Source: Triticum aestivum (taxonomy: Eukaryota > Streptophyta > Magnoliopsida > Poales > Poaceae). Taken from it: 64,000 nt of DNA. Each line of letters opens with the position of its first letter. Positions within the stretch are counted from its first letter, which is position 1. A model generated the notes under the pieces. That model made no database searches, was not told the DNA's origin, and was given only the letters and a program-made list of their open reading frames with translations. Shown here one piece after another: positions 22,201 to 33,750 of this stretch. Where the stretch lies: assembly GCF_018294505.1 (NCBI RefSeq), contig NC_057809.1, forward strand, positions 511,826,013-511,890,012, in the 5' to 3' direction. A program made the translations under genes and the position numbers.

Positions 22201-23397
22201 CTAGGTGGCTTCATCCTCGGTATGGTGGCTCCACTGAACTTTGCAAAACTTGATAACCTTTCTGCGTGTAACTCGGCTGGCAAACTCAAGAATCTTGACG
22301 GGCTTCTCCTCGTAGGTCAAATCACCCTCCAATTGAATTGCTTCCAGGGGCATTGTATCTCTTAGTGTAATATCGGCCATCTCTGCATGGAACTTCTTCA
22401 ACTGGGAAATGTGGAACACATCATGAACTCCTGACAATCCTTTAGGTAACTCCAACTTGTAGGCAACTTCTCCCATACGTTCTATAACTCGATATGGTCC
22501 TACAAATCTTGGGGCTAACTTTCCCTTAACTCCAAATCATTTAACTCCTCGTAGTGGTGACACACGAAGATATGCCCTGTCTCCAGTTTCGTAGACTACC
22601 TCCTTACATTTAGTATCGGCATAACTCTTCTTCCTGGACTGAGCTACCTTCAGTCTATCTCGAATCAACTTAACCTTCTATTCGGACTCTTTGATTAAAT
22701 CTGGTCCAAACAACTGACTATATCCAACTTCATCCCACATTAACGGTGTCCTGCACCTCCTTCCATACAAAGCTTCAAAAGGTGCCATCTTCAAACTAGC
22801 CTGATAACTGTTGTTGTATGAGAACTATGCATTAGGCAAATTGTCATCCCAACTAGATCCATAATCTAGCGCACAGGCTCTCAACATGTCCTCCAGAATC
22901 TAATTTACTCTCTCTGTCTGTCCATCTGTCTGTGGATGAAAGGCTGTAATGAACTCTAGCCTAGTACCCAAAGTATGGTGCAATTGATTCCAAAACTTCG
23001 AGGTAAACTGTGTCCCTCTATCTGATATGATGGTCCTCGGAACTCCATGCAGACATACGATCCTGGTCATATATATCTTAGCCAACTTTGCGCTTGTATA
23101 GGTGGTTTTCACTGGGATAAAGTGAGCTACCTTGGTCAAGCGATCAACTACTAATCAGATTGAATCATATCCCGATCGGGTCCTGGGTAATCTGGTGATA
23201 AAATCCATGCCAAGCTTGTCCCACTTCCATTCGGGAATCGGCATAGGCTGTAATAATCCTGCTGGCTTCTGATGTTCTGCCATCACTCTCCGACATACAT
23301 CGCATACTGCTACATACTCGGCAATATCCTTCTTCATACTTGTCCACCAGAAACGCTCCTTCAAATCCAAATACATCTTGGTGTTTCCAGGGTGAAT
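22201..23397 (-). pseudogene. Gyp-A integrase and chromodomain, broken
   Basis: Minus-strand pieces give a CDVC zinc-binding half, the integrase catalytic aspartates in MDFITRLP (near 23185) and SDRGTQF (near 23020), and the downstream TDGQTERVN glutamate motif (near 22910). A C-terminal piece (22476-22201) carries the FHISQLKK phrase and a chromodomain-like RKVIKFCKVQWSHHTEDEAT, then meets TAG where relatives have tryptophan. Chromodomain integrases of the Tekay/Del type direct insertion toward heterochromatin. Stops at 23398, 23155, about 22897 and 22201 rule out a product. Confidence 0.8.
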
Positions 23398-25055
23398 CTA
23401 GTATGGCGAGTCGTGAGCTTCCTGAAGTATTAACTTCCCGATCTCCGCATTATTGGGCACATAAACGCGATCCTCAAACCATAAAGTCTCGTGCTCATCC
23501 TCATGAAAACCTTTGGCTTTTCCTTTGCTCATCTTCTCCTTTATCTCAACATTTTCCTTATATTCCTTTTGAGCTTCTCGAATCTTTCCCAATAATGTAG
23601 ACTGAACCTCCGTTGTTGCCACAAAACCTCTTGGAACTATCTCCAAACAAAGTTCCTTGAGATCGTCAACTAACTCCTGCGGTAATCCTCCGCTTACGAG
23701 GGTATTGGCATAACTATTTTGGCTCAAGGCGTCTGCTACGACATTGGCCTTACCTGGATGATAGTGCAACTTCATGTCATAATCCTTTATAAGATCCAAC
23801 CATCTCCTTTTCCTGAGATTCAGCTCCTTCTGCGTGAAAATATGCTTTGAACTCTTGTGATCCGTGTACACATCACATATGTTTCCAATTAGAAAATGTC
23901 TCCAAGTCTTGAGCGCATGCACTACGGCTGCTAACTCCAAATCATGCGTAGCATAATTCAACTCATGAGGTCGAAGCTGACGTGAGGCATATGAAACCAC
24001 TCTTCCATCTTGCATCAGTACACCCTCCAAGTCCTAAACGAGAAGCGTCACAATACACATGGAAATACTTGCGTATATCCGGAAGAATCAGCACTGGGGC
24101 TGTAACTAAAAATTTCTTCAACTCCTGAAAACTGGCCTCACAATCTTCGGTCCATTTGAACTTGGTGTCCTTCTTCAACAACACTATCATGGGTTTCACA
24201 ATCTTGGAAAAATTCTCAATGAACCTCCTGTAATATCCTGCGAGTCCCAGAAAACTGTGGATCTCTCCAACTAAGGTGGGTGCCAACCACTCAGTCATAG
24301 ACTGAACCTTGGTGGGGTCTACTGCTATACCTTCTCCTGATATAACATGTCCAAGAAATCCAACTTCCTTCAACCAAAACTCACACTTGCTAAACTTGGC
24401 ATACAACTGATGTTCCCTAAGCTTCTCGATAACTAAGCGCAAGTGTTCCTTGTGTTCATCCTCATTCTTCGAGTATACCAATATATCGTCAATGAACACC
24501 ACAATGAACTTATCCAAAAACTCCATGAACACCCTGTTCATCATACTCGAAATAGGCAGGGGTGTTAGTAAATCCAAATGACATAACCGTGTACTCATAT
24601 AGCTCGTACCTTGTGGTAAAAGCTGTCTTAGGTATATCCTGCTCTCGGATCTTCAGCTGGTGGTATCCTAATCGCAGATCGATCTTGGAGAATACTTTAG
24701 CTCCTTGTAGCTGGGCAAAAAAATCATTGATCATCGGTAGTGGGTACTTGTTCTTGATTGTCACTTCGTTCAATGCCCGATAATCAACAACCATTCTCAA
24801 AGATCCATCCTTCTTCTCAACCAAGAGCACTGGGGCTCCCCATGGTGACGAACTTCGTCGAATGTAACCTTTCTCCAGTAACTCCTTAATCTGCTTCTTA
24901 ATTTCCTCTAGGTCATTTGCGGGCATCCGATACGGCCTCTTCGATATTGGTCCGGTGCCGGGCAATAGTTCTATCAAAAACTTAATGTCTCGGTCTGGGG
25001 GCATGCCTAGTAATTCCTCTGGAAATACATCCGGGTAATCCTTCACAATAGGCAC
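23398..25055 (-). pseudogene. Gyp-A reverse transcriptase and RNase H, broken
   Basis: The first frame (25055-24510) has the RT fingers and palm: [31 protein letters not shown] and a KTAF motif. The frame changes near 24545. The second frame (24598-23963) carries the catalytic FIDDILVYS motif and the RT thumb, then the start of RNase H (CDAS). Another frame change near 24000 leads to RNase H and spacer (24030-23398). The frame overlaps mark indels. This polymerase would have copied Gyp-A RNA in virus-like particles; it is dead now. Confidence 0.85.
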
Positions 25056-25682
25056 TTCTTCCTGAACAACTCCAGAGAGGAATTTACTTGGGTCCTCCTT
25101 GGCGCATGCCTAGACACATACTTGATCCTTTTTCCCTCCGGGGTGGTGAGTAAAATTGACTTACTAGCACAATCGATGTTTCCTCCATACTTCGATAGCC
25201 AACCCATACCTAATATTATATCCAATCCTTGGGGCTCCAAAATGATTATGTCTGAGGGGAAAACATGTCTACCTATGGTCAATGGCATCTGAAAACATCC
25301 ACTGCTTGCCATATACTCAGCTCCTGACGAGCTTACTAACATAGGTGTCTTTAGAACTTTGGTGGGCAACTTATACTTATCCACAAACCCCCTCGAAATG
25401 TACGAATGTGATGCACCAGTATCAAAAAGAACGATTGCAGTAAATGACTCAATCAAAAACTTACCTATAACAGCATCAGGCTGCTCTTCAACCTCCTCCA
25501 TGTTAACGTGGTTCACTTGTCCCTTGTTGAAAGGGTTGGGCTTCTTCCCAGAGCTTCCATTATCGTTTCCATTCTTTGCTTCGGGGCATTCGGAGGCGTA
25601 GTGTCCACTCTTCCCACACTTGAAACAAGTAATGTGACTTAAATCCTTCCTAGCGGGTGTTTTTGGGTTGGAACGGTTCTGA
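25043..25682 (-). pseudogene. Gyp-A gag zinc knuckle and protease, 5' part lost to Gyp-B insertion
   Basis: A CCHC knuckle of the form CFKCGKSGHYASECP lies at 25627-25586. A protease frame (25516-25043) has the catalytic triad motif LFDTGASHSYIS at residues 30-41 and a later ILGMGWL flap region. Everything upstream of 25682 was displaced when Gyp-B inserted at 25683; the rest of gag is not in the window. Confidence 0.85.
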
Positions 25683-26130
25683 TGTAGGGTGGAACCCTAG
25701 ATGGCCGATCTTTCACGAAAGGAGCGGATCCCACGAAGAACACGATGGGAAACACGAGGGGAAAATCACAAGGGGAACAGAAGAGAACACTCAAACCAAC
25801 AAGTATGATCACACATGCGCTAGATCCAAGTACACATAGAGAGATACACGATCCAAAGTCAACAAAGGACGATACAAGAGGTAACCGGTTCTTCTCTGTA
25901 AGGAGGTCTTGATGGTCTTCTCCGTGAGGAGGTCTTGAATCCAACGTGGATCTTCTTCGTAGAGGGGCCGCGGTCTCTCGTGGAGTAGATCCGATGTGGA
26001 TGAGCGAGGCTCTATCTCTAATATGAGCTATCACAACGCTAACCCTAAAACGTAGGTAGGAGAAGAGTATATATGATTTAGGTGGGCGAAGGGGTACACG
26101 GGCCTCGGGCCCTTACACTGTGCGTAGACA
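25683..26130 (-). mobile_element. Gyp-B 3' LTR, about 0.45 kb
   Basis: The plus strand starts TGTAGGGTGGAACCC exactly where Gyp-A's gag stops. The inner limit is either TTACA at 26117 or TAGACA at 26130; no clean polypurine tract resolves this. On the minus strand a CATATATACTCTTC core promoter lies near 26058-26072. Confidence 0.65.
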
Positions 26131-26400
26131 GGGAAGGCCGGATGTCCGGGCGTTCGCGGAAGGCTGAATATCCGGGATGGAGGGGCCGAATGTCTGGGCT
26201 GGCGGCGGTCCTCTTCTATTCTCTGTCGGAGCTTGTCCGGATATCTGGGTGGGAGGCCGGATTTCTGGGCCGGGGCCGGATGTCCGGGCTGGGGCCGGAT
26301 GTCCAGGGCCTGCAGATGCTCGGTGGCTGGAATGCTGCTGTAGTTGAAGTCTTCAGCGGCCGGATGTCCGGGCTCGGGGCCGGATGTCCGGGCCCTGGAG
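26131..26400. repeat. Reiterated GGCCGGATGTCCGGGC motif in the Gyp-B 3' end
   Basis: About nine exact or near copies lie at irregular spacing, for example near 26135, 26164, 26184, 26228, 26250, 26272, 26290, 26360 and 26379. The core CCGGATGTCCGG is nearly self-complementary. Read on the minus strand in the polyprotein frame it encodes repeated PDIRP-type peptides. Confidence 0.8.
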
Positions 26401-26854
26401 CTGTCTTCTTCTCCTTCCGGCGTTCCTCTTCATCCGTGGACTTGGTGGCTTGTCCGTCTTCACATGCATCTTCGGGAGGGTCCTCTTGGTACCTAATCAT
26501 GCACAACATCTCAGACTTAGGTAGTAGCCATGTCTCAAGGGGATCATATGCAATGTCACTAAGGAGAGAAGTCACCTCGGTCTTGAGAGCTCTAGCTCTA
26601 GCTCTAGTCATAGGTCCTCTTGGCACTTCGTGAGACGATGGTAGGTCCATGGGGATGACCGTAGGATGCTCCGCATCATCTCCCCTCCCTTGGGGAAGAT
26701 CCGACCTCGGATCGAAATCCTCATCACCATGGTAGGGCGATAGATCCTTGACGTTGAAGATGTCGCTCACGGAGTACTTGTCACGTGGGAGGTCGATCTT
26801 GTAGGCGTTGTTGTTGTAGCGTTCAAGCACCTTGAAGGGTCCATCCGCTCGTGG
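26216..26854 (-). pseudogene. Gyp-B integrase C-terminal tail
   Basis: The frame continues the integrase from 26855 after an in-frame TGA near 26854-26852. It contains a KIDLPRDKYSVSDIFNVKDL stretch, a VKDLSPYHGDE phrase and a GPMTRARARALK motif. The last is typical of several gypsy integrase tails, including the CRM and Galadriel groups. The tail then becomes a repetitive PDIR-rich peptide ending at 26216. No chromodomain was recognised, so the clade is unresolved. Confidence 0.75.
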
Positions 26855-28078
26855 TCAAAGTTTGGACTTGCGTTCGTGGGGGAAGCGGTCCTTGCAAAGG
26901 TGTAGCCACATAAGATCTCCAATGTTGAATACCATGGGGTGCTTGTTGATGTTGCGCTTGGTCGCAAGTCGTTGTACTTGGCGCTCGATGGTGTGCCTTG
27001 TATCTTCATGCACCTTCTTGAGATGGTTCACACGTGCACTTGCGTCCATATTGATGCGCTCTTGTAGTTGTAGAGGTAGAATGTCTAATTGGGACAAAGG
27101 GTTGAATTCGTAGACGACCTCGGAGGGGGACTTAACAGTTGTTGATTGTCTTGCGCGGTTGTAGGCGAACTCGGCGATCGGTAGACACTCTTCCCACTCC
27201 TTGATGTTCTTCTCGATTAGCACTCGAAGTAGAGCGGAGAGTGTGCGGTTGGTCACCTCCGTTTGTCCGTCAGTTTGAGGATGGTAAGCCATGGAGAAGA
27301 GTAGCTTGATTCCGAGCATGGCGCATAGGGTCTTCCAAAAGTAACTCAAGAACTTGACGCCGCGGTCCGAGACGATCGTATTTGGCACTCCATGTAGTCG
27401 TAAGATTTCGCTACAAAATATATTGGCAACATGTGAAGCATCGTCTATCTTGTTGGAAGGAATGAAATGTGCCATCTTAGAGAAACGGTCCACAACAACA
27501 AATACTGAATCCTTTCCATTTCGAGTTCTAGGCAATCCAAGTACAAAATCCATGCTAATGTCTTCACATGGTTGGTATGGAATTGGGAGAGGCATGTAAA
27601 GGCCATGGGATTGAGCTTTAGACTTAGCTTTGTGACATGTAGAGCATCGGTTGGTGAAGCGGTTGACGTCGCGAAACATCTTAGGCCAATAATAGTTCTT
27701 GGAGAGCATAGCAAAAGTCTTGTCGCGTCCAAAATGTCCCATTAGTCCTCCTCCATGAGATTCCTGCAAAATCAACAAACGAAGAGAAGACTCGGGGATA
27801 CAAAGCTTGTTAGCTCTCATAAGATATCCATCTTTGATGTAATAGCGTTCCCAAGAGGTATGAGTGAAACATTTGGCATAAGGAGTAGCAAAAGTAGGAT
27901 CGTGCTCATACAAGTATTTTATGTGCTCAAAGCCAATGACATCCAATTCAAGTTGAGTAACAAGCAAGCATATGTGGGAAAGGTCATCCGCCACAATATT
28001 TTCCTTACCTTTAATGTACTTGATGACATAAGGAAAAGACTCTATAAATTCACTCCATTTGGCGTGACGCTTGTTCAA
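26855..28078 (-). pseudogene. Gyp-B integrase with end of RNase H, one long open segment
   Basis: This 407-codon minus-strand frame has the RNase H end (KYIKGKENIVADDLSH), an HHCC zinc-binding module (H and H in ESHGGGLMGHFG, CSTC), and the integrase core with catalytic D in MDFVLGLPR, D in VSDRGVKF and E in TDGQTEVTNR. The segment is unusually intact for this nest. The frame is closed at both ends by damage: the upstream RNase H is in another segment and a TGA at about 26853 truncates the tail. Confidence 0.88.
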
Positions 28079-28572
28079 CTTGGTTTGACCCTTAAGGTAC
28101 TTGAGCGTTTCATGATCGCTATGAATGATGAATTCATGAGGGCGAAGTTAGTGTTCCCATTCGTGCAAAACTTGCACTAAAGCATATAGCTCTTTGTCAT
28201 AGATGGGGTAATTGAATTGCGCTCCGGAAAGTTACTCACTAAAGTAAGCTATGGGGCGCTTCGCTTGCGTTAGCACACCTCCTATGCCATTACCACTAGC
28301 ATCACAATGAATCTCAAAGGGCTTGTCAAATTTGGGTAAAGCAAGCACGGGAGCATGAGTAAGCAAATTCTTAATCTCATTGAAAGCGGTATCTTGGGAT
28401 GGTCCCCAAACAAAAGGCACATTTTTCTTGCTCAAAGCATACAAAGGCGAAGAAATGATGATAAAATCTTTGACAAAGCGACGATAGAAATCCGCAAGGC
28501 CAGGAAAACTTCGCACTTGTAGCAAGTAGGTTGGTTGGGGCAAGTCTTAATAGCATTGATCTTGGATTCATC
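28079..28572 (-). pseudogene. Gyp-B RNase H segment up to the Angela-2 insertion
   Basis: The frame at 28543-28232 includes the RT connection (GLADFYRRF) and the RNase H catalytic start (CDASGNGIGGVL). A stop follows near 28230 before the integrase segment. The right end, TTCATC at 28567-28572, is the insertion point of Angela-2. The same gene continues at 36731. Confidence 0.85.
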
Positions 28573-29750
28573 TATTGGGGAACGTAGTAATTTCAAAAAA
28601 ATTCCTACGCACACGCAAGATCATGGTGATGCAAAGCAACGAGAGGGGAGAGTGTTTTCTACGTACCCTCTCTCTCCCCTCAGGCCCACTAAGGCCAAAT
28701 ACTTCCCCGGGGGGTTCCGGTAACCCTTCCGGCACTCCAGTTTTCTCCGAAATCACCGGAAACACTTCCAGTGTCCGAATATAGCCGTCCAATATACCGA
28801 TCTTTATGTCTCGACCATTTCGAGACTCCTCGTCATGTCTGTGATCATATCCGGGACTCCGAACAACCTTCGGTACATCAAAATATATAAACTCATAATG
28901 AAACTTTCATCGTAACCTTAAGCGTGCGGACCCTACGGGTTCGAGAACAATGTAGACATGACCGAGACACGTCTCCGGTCAATAACCAATAGCGGAACCT
29001 GGATGCTCATATTGGCTCCTACATATTCTACAAAGATCTTTTATCGGTCATAACAACATACATTGTTCCCTTTGTCATCGGTATGTTACATGCCCGAGAT
29101 TTGATCATCGGTATCTCAATACCTAGTTCAATCTCGTTACCGGCAAGTCTCTTTACTCGTTCCGTAATACATCATCCCACAGCTAACTTATTAGTTGCAA
29201 TGCTTGCAAGGCTTATGTGATGTGCATTATCGAGAGGGCCCAGAGATACCTCTCCGACAATCGGAGTGACAAATCCTAATCTCGAAATACGCCAACCCAA
29301 CAAGTACCTTCGGAGACACCTGTAGAGCACCTTTATAATCACCCAGTTACGTTGTGACGTTTGGTAGCACACAAAGTGTTCCTCCGGTAAAAGGGAGTTG
29401 CATAATCTCATAGTCATAGGAACATGTATAAGTCATGAAGAAAGGAATAGCAACAAACTAAACGATCAAGTGCTAAGCTAACGAAATGGGTCAAGTCAAT
29501 CACATCATTCTCCTAATGATGTGATCCCGTTAATCAAATGACAACTCATGTCTATGGTTAGGAAACTTAACCATCTTCGATCAACGAGCTAGTCAAGTAG
29601 AGGCATACTAGTGACACTATGTTTGTCTATGTATTCACACATGTATTATGTTTCCGGTTAATACAATTCTAGCATGAATAATAAACATTTAACATGATAT
29701 AAGGAAAGAAATAATAACTTTATTATTGCCTCAAGGGCATATTTCCTTCA
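28573..29750 (-). repeat. Angela-2 3' LTR, internally deleted (1178 bp)
   Basis: It starts TATTGGGGAACG (one change from the expected TGTTGGGG) and ends TTTCCTTCA. Relative to the 5' LTR it lacks about 562 bp: sequence jumps from CTACGTACCCTC (28660-28670) to TCTCTCCCCTCAGG. The missing part corresponds to 35084-35645 of the 5' LTR and contains the TATA box. Confidence 0.93.
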
Positions 29751-29770
29751 GTCTCCCACTTGCACTAGAG
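29751..29770 (-). other. Angela-2 polypurine tract
   Basis: The minus strand reads GTGCAAGTGGGAGAC directly before the LTR start TGAAGGAAATATGCC, as expected for the plus-strand primer of copia elements. Confidence 0.8.
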
Positions 29771-29837
29771 TCAATAATCTAGATTACACAGTAATGATTC
29801 TAACACCCATGGAGCCTTGGTGCTGATCATGTTTTGC

Positions 29838-30638
29838 TCATGGAAGAGGCTTAGTCAGCGGGTCTGCAACATTCAGATCCCTATGTATCTTGCAAATTTC
29901 TATGTCTCGCACTTGGACTAAATGCCGAATGGAATTGAAGCGTCTCTTGATGTGCTTGGTTCTCTTGTGAAATCTGGATTCCTTTGCCAAGGCAATTGCA
30001 CCAGTATTGTCACCCGATGCACTAGGTATGACACCTAGATCGGATATGAACTCCTTCATCCAGACTCCTTCATTTGCTGCTTCCGAAGCAGCTATGTACG
30101 CTGCTTCACATGTAGATCCCGCCACGACGCTTTGTTTTGAACTGCACCAACTGACAGCTCCTCCATTTAGTAAAAATACGTATCCGGTTTGCGATTTAGA
30201 ATCGTCCGGGTCAGTGCCAAAGCTTGCATCAACGTAACCATTTATGATGAGCTCTTTGTCACCTCCATATACGAGAAACATATCCTTAGTCCTTTTCAGG
30301 TATTTCAGGATGTTCTTGACCGCTGTCCAGTGATCCACTCCTGGATTACTTTGGTACCTCCCTGCTAGACTTATAGCAAGGCACACATCAGGTCTGGTAC
30401 ACAACATTGCATACATGATAGAGCCTATGGCTGAAGCATAGGGAACACCTTTCATTTTCTCTCTATCTTCTGCGGTGGTCGGACATTGAGTCTTACTCAA
30501 CTTCACACCTTGTAACACAGGCAAGAACCCTTTCTTTGCTTGATCCATTTTGAACTTCTTCAAAACCTTGTCAAGGTATGTGCTTTGTGAAAATCCAATT
30601 AAGCGTATTGATCTACCTCTATAGATCTTAATGCCCAA
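29838..30638 (-). pseudogene. Angela-2 RNase H and end of reverse transcriptase
   Basis: This frame holds the RT thumb (YLDKVLKKFKMD) and copia RNase H: YVDASFGTD for the first catalytic aspartate, STCEAAYIA with the glutamate, and DNTGAIALA. It terminates in the family-typical DPLTKPLP. It overlaps the upstream RT frame by about 40 bases in a different phase, so a frame change lies near 30600-30640. Confidence 0.88.
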
Positions 30639-31492
30639 TATGTAAGAGCTTCACCGAGGTCTTTCATTGAAAAACTCTTATTCAAGTATCCCTTTATGCT
30701 ATCCAGAAATTCTATATTATTTCCAATCAATAATATGTCATCCACATATAATATCAGAAATGCTACAGAGCTCCCACTCACTTTCTTGTAAATACAGGCT
30801 TCTCCAAAAGTCTGTACAGAACCAAATGCTTTGATCACACTATCAAAGTGTTTATTCCAACTCCGAGAGGCTTGCACCAGTCCATAAATGGATCGCTGGA
30901 GCTTGCACACTTTGTTAGCTCCCTTTGGATCGACAAAACCTTCTGGTTGCATCATATACAACTCTTCTTCCAGAAATCCATTCAGGAATGCAGTTTTGAC
31001 ATCCATTTGCCAAATTTCATAATCATAAAATGCGGCAATTGCTAACATGATTCGGACAGACTTAAGCATCGCTACGGATGAGAAGGTCTCATCGTAGTCA
31101 ATCCCTTGAACTTGTTGAAAACCTTTTGCAACAAGTCGAGCTTTATAGACAGTAACATTACCGTCAGCGTCAGTCTTCTTCTTGAAGATCCATTTATTCT
31201 CAATTGCTTGCCGATCAACGAGCAAGTCAACCAAAGTCCACACTTTGTTCTTATACATGGATCCCATCTCAGATTTCATGGCTTCTAGCCATTTTGCGGA
31301 ATCTGGGCTCACCATCGCTTCTTCATAGTTCGTAGGTTCATCATGATCTAGTAGCATGACTTCCAGAACAGGATTACTATACCACTCCGGTGCAGATCTT
31401 ACTCTGGTTGATCTACGAGGTTCGGTAGTAACTTGATCTGAAGTTTCATGATCATTATCATTAGCTTCCTCACTAATTGGTGTAGGTGTCAC
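30599..31492 (-). pseudogene. Angela-2 reverse transcriptase (RVT_2)
   Basis: The frame contains the copia RT signature motifs KARLVAKGFQQVQGIDY, WQMDVKTAFLNG and the catalytic YVDDILLIG. Between INT (31505) and RT (31492) a stop breaks the polyprotein; from 30638 RNase H continues in another phase. The RT core itself looks complete and only lightly mutated. Confidence 0.9.
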
Positions 31493-31504
31493 AGAAACCG
31501 GTTT

Positions 31505-32521
31505 CTATGATGTACTACTTTCCAATAAGGGAGCAGGTATAGTTACCTCATCAAGTTCTACTTTTCTCCCACTCACTTCTTTCGAGAGAAACTCCTTCTC
31601 TAGAAAAACTCCAAATTTAGCAACCAAAGTCTTGCCTTCGGATCTGTGATAGAAGGTGTACCCAACAGTCTCCTTTGGGTATCCTATGAAGACACATTTC
31701 TCCGATTTGGGTTCGAGCTTATCAGGTTGAAGCTTTTTCACATAAGCATCGCAGCCCCAAACTTTCAGAAACGACAACTTTGGTTTCTTGCCAAACCACA
31801 GTTCATAAGGCGTCATCTCAACGGATTTCGATGGTGTCCTATTTAACATGAATGCAGCCGTCTCTAAAGCATAACCCCAAAACGATAACGGTAAATCAGT
31901 AAGAGACATCATAGATCACACCATATCTAATAAAGTATGATTATGATGTTCGGACACACCATTACGCTGTGGTGTTCCGGGTGGCGTGAGTTGCGAAACT
32001 ATTCCGCATTGTTTCAAATGTAGACCAAACTCGTAACTCAAATATTCTCCTCCACGATCAGATCGTAGAAACTTTATTTTCTTGTTACGATGATTTTCAA
32101 CTTCACTCTGAAATTCTTTAAACTTTTCAAATGTTTCAGACTTATGTTTCGTTAAGTAGATATACCCATATCTGCTTAAATCATCTGTGAAGGTGAGAAA
32201 ATAACGATATCCACCACGAGCCTCAACATTCATTGGACCACATACATCTGTATGTATGATTTCCAACAAATCTGTTGCTCTCTCCATAGTACCGGAGGAC
32301 GGCGTTTTAGTCATCTTACCCATGAGGCACGGTTCGCAAGTACCAAGTGATTCATAATCAAGTGGTTCCAAAAGTCCATCAGTATGGAGTTTCTTCATGC
32401 GCTTTACACCGATATGACCTAAACGGCAGTGCCACAAATAAGTTGCACTATCATTATCAACTCTGCATCTTTTGATTTCAACATTATGAATATGTGTATC
32501 ACTACTATCGAGATTCATCAA
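31505..32521 (-). pseudogene. Angela-2 integrase, two segments
   Basis: The segment at 32521-31916 has the GAG-pre-integrase zinc region (HCRLGHIGVKRM, CEPCLMGK) and the integrase core with D (IHTDVCGP), D (RSDRGGEY) and the start of the TPQRNGVSEHHN motif. A stop near 31914 separates it from 31912-31505, which carries NRTPSKSVEMTPYELWFGKK and the downstream copia-specific GYPKETVGY region. The DDE residues are visible, but the product is interrupted. Confidence 0.88.
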
Positions 32522-32565
32522 AAATAGACCACTCTTCTAGGGTGCATGACCATAAAAGATATTAC

Positions 32566-33750
32566 TCATATAAATAGACAACCATTATTCTCTGATTTAA
32601 ATGAATAACCGTCTCGCATCAAACAAGATCCAGATATAATGTTCATGCTCAACGCTGGCACCAAATAACAATTATTTAGGTCTAATACTAATCCTGAAGG
32701 TAGATGTAGAGGTAGCGTGCCGACCGCGATCACATCGACTTTGAAACCATTTCCGACGTGCATCGTCACCTCGTTCTTAGCCAATCTTCGCTTGATCCAT
32801 AGCCCCTGTTTCGATTTGCAAATGTTAGCAACAGAACCAGTATCAAATACCCAGGTGCTACTGCGAGCATTAGTAAGGTACACATCAATAACATGGATAT
32901 CACATATACCTTTGTTCACTTTGCCATCCTTCTTATCCGTCAAATACTTGGGGCAGTTCCGCTTGTAGTGACCAGTCTGCTTGCAGTAGAAGCACTCAGT
33001 CTCAGGTTTAGGTCCAGACTTGGGTTTCTTCTCCTGAGCAGCAACTTGTTTGCTGTTCTTCTTGAAGTTCCCTTTCTTCTTCCCTTTGCCCTTTTTCTTG
33101 AAACTGGTGGTCTTATTGACCATCAACATTTGATGCTCCTTCTTGATTTCTACCTCCGCGGCTTTTAGCATTGCGAAGAGCTCAGGAATAGTCTTATTCA
33201 TCCCTTGCATATTATAGTTCATCATGCAGCTTTTGTAGCTTGGTGGCAGTGATTGAAGAACTCTGTCAATGACACTATCAACAAGAAGATTAACCCCCAA
33301 TTGAGTCAAGTGATTATGATACCCAGACATTTTGAGTATATGTTCACTGACAGAACTATTCTCCTCCATCTTGCAGCTATAGAACTTATTGGAGACTTCA
33401 TATCTCTCAATTCGGGCATTTGCTTGAAATATTAACTTCAACTCCTGGAACATCTCATGTGCTCCATGATGTTCAAAACGTCGTTGAAGACCCGGTTCTA
33501 AGCCGTAAAGCATGGCACACTGAACTATCGAGTAGTCATCAGCTTTGCTCTGCCAGACGTTCATAACATATGGTGTTGCTCCTACAACAGGCTTGGCACT
33601 TAGCGGTGCTTCCAGGACGTAATTCTTCTTTGCAGCAATGAGGATAATCCTCAAGTTACGGACCCAGTCCGTGTAATTGCTACCATCATCTTTCAACTTT
33701 GCTTTCTCAAGGAACGCATTAAAATTCAACGGAACAACAACACGAGCCAT
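32566..33750 (-). CDS. Angela-2 gag with CCHC knuckle and protease start
   Basis: The ATG at 33750 opens a 394-codon frame. Residues 1-200 are a copia gag (UBN2-like) domain. A lysine-rich linker spans about 215-250, a CCHC knuckle CFYCKQTGHYKRNC lies at 253-266, and the aspartic protease active site WVFDTGS at 300-306. The frame then stops at 32566 within the protease/pre-integrase spacer, where integrase resumes in another phase with an extra stop. Gag could therefore still be translated, giving capsid-like protein without polymerase. It is preceded by a 1.2-kb leader. Confidence 0.9.
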   Translation of the reverse strand: MARVVVPLNFNAFLEKAKLKDDGSNYTDWVRNLRIILIAAKKNYVLEAPLSAKPVVGATPYVMNVWQSKADDYSIVQCAMLYGLEPGLQRRFEHHGAHEMFQELKLIFQANARIERYEVSNKFYSCKMEENSSVSEHILKMSGYHNHLTQLGVNLLVDSVIDRVLQSLPPSYKSCMMNYNMQGMNKTIPELFAMLKAAEVEIKKEHQMLMVNKTTSFKKKGKGKKKGNFKKNSKQVAAQEKKPKSGPKPETECFYCKQTGHYKRNCPKYLTDKKDGKVNKGICDIHVIDVYLTNARSSTWVFDTGSVANICKSKQGLWIKRRLAKNEVTMHVGNGFKVDVIAVGTLPLHLPSGLVLDLNNCYLVPALSMNIISGSCLMRDGYSFKSENNGCLFI

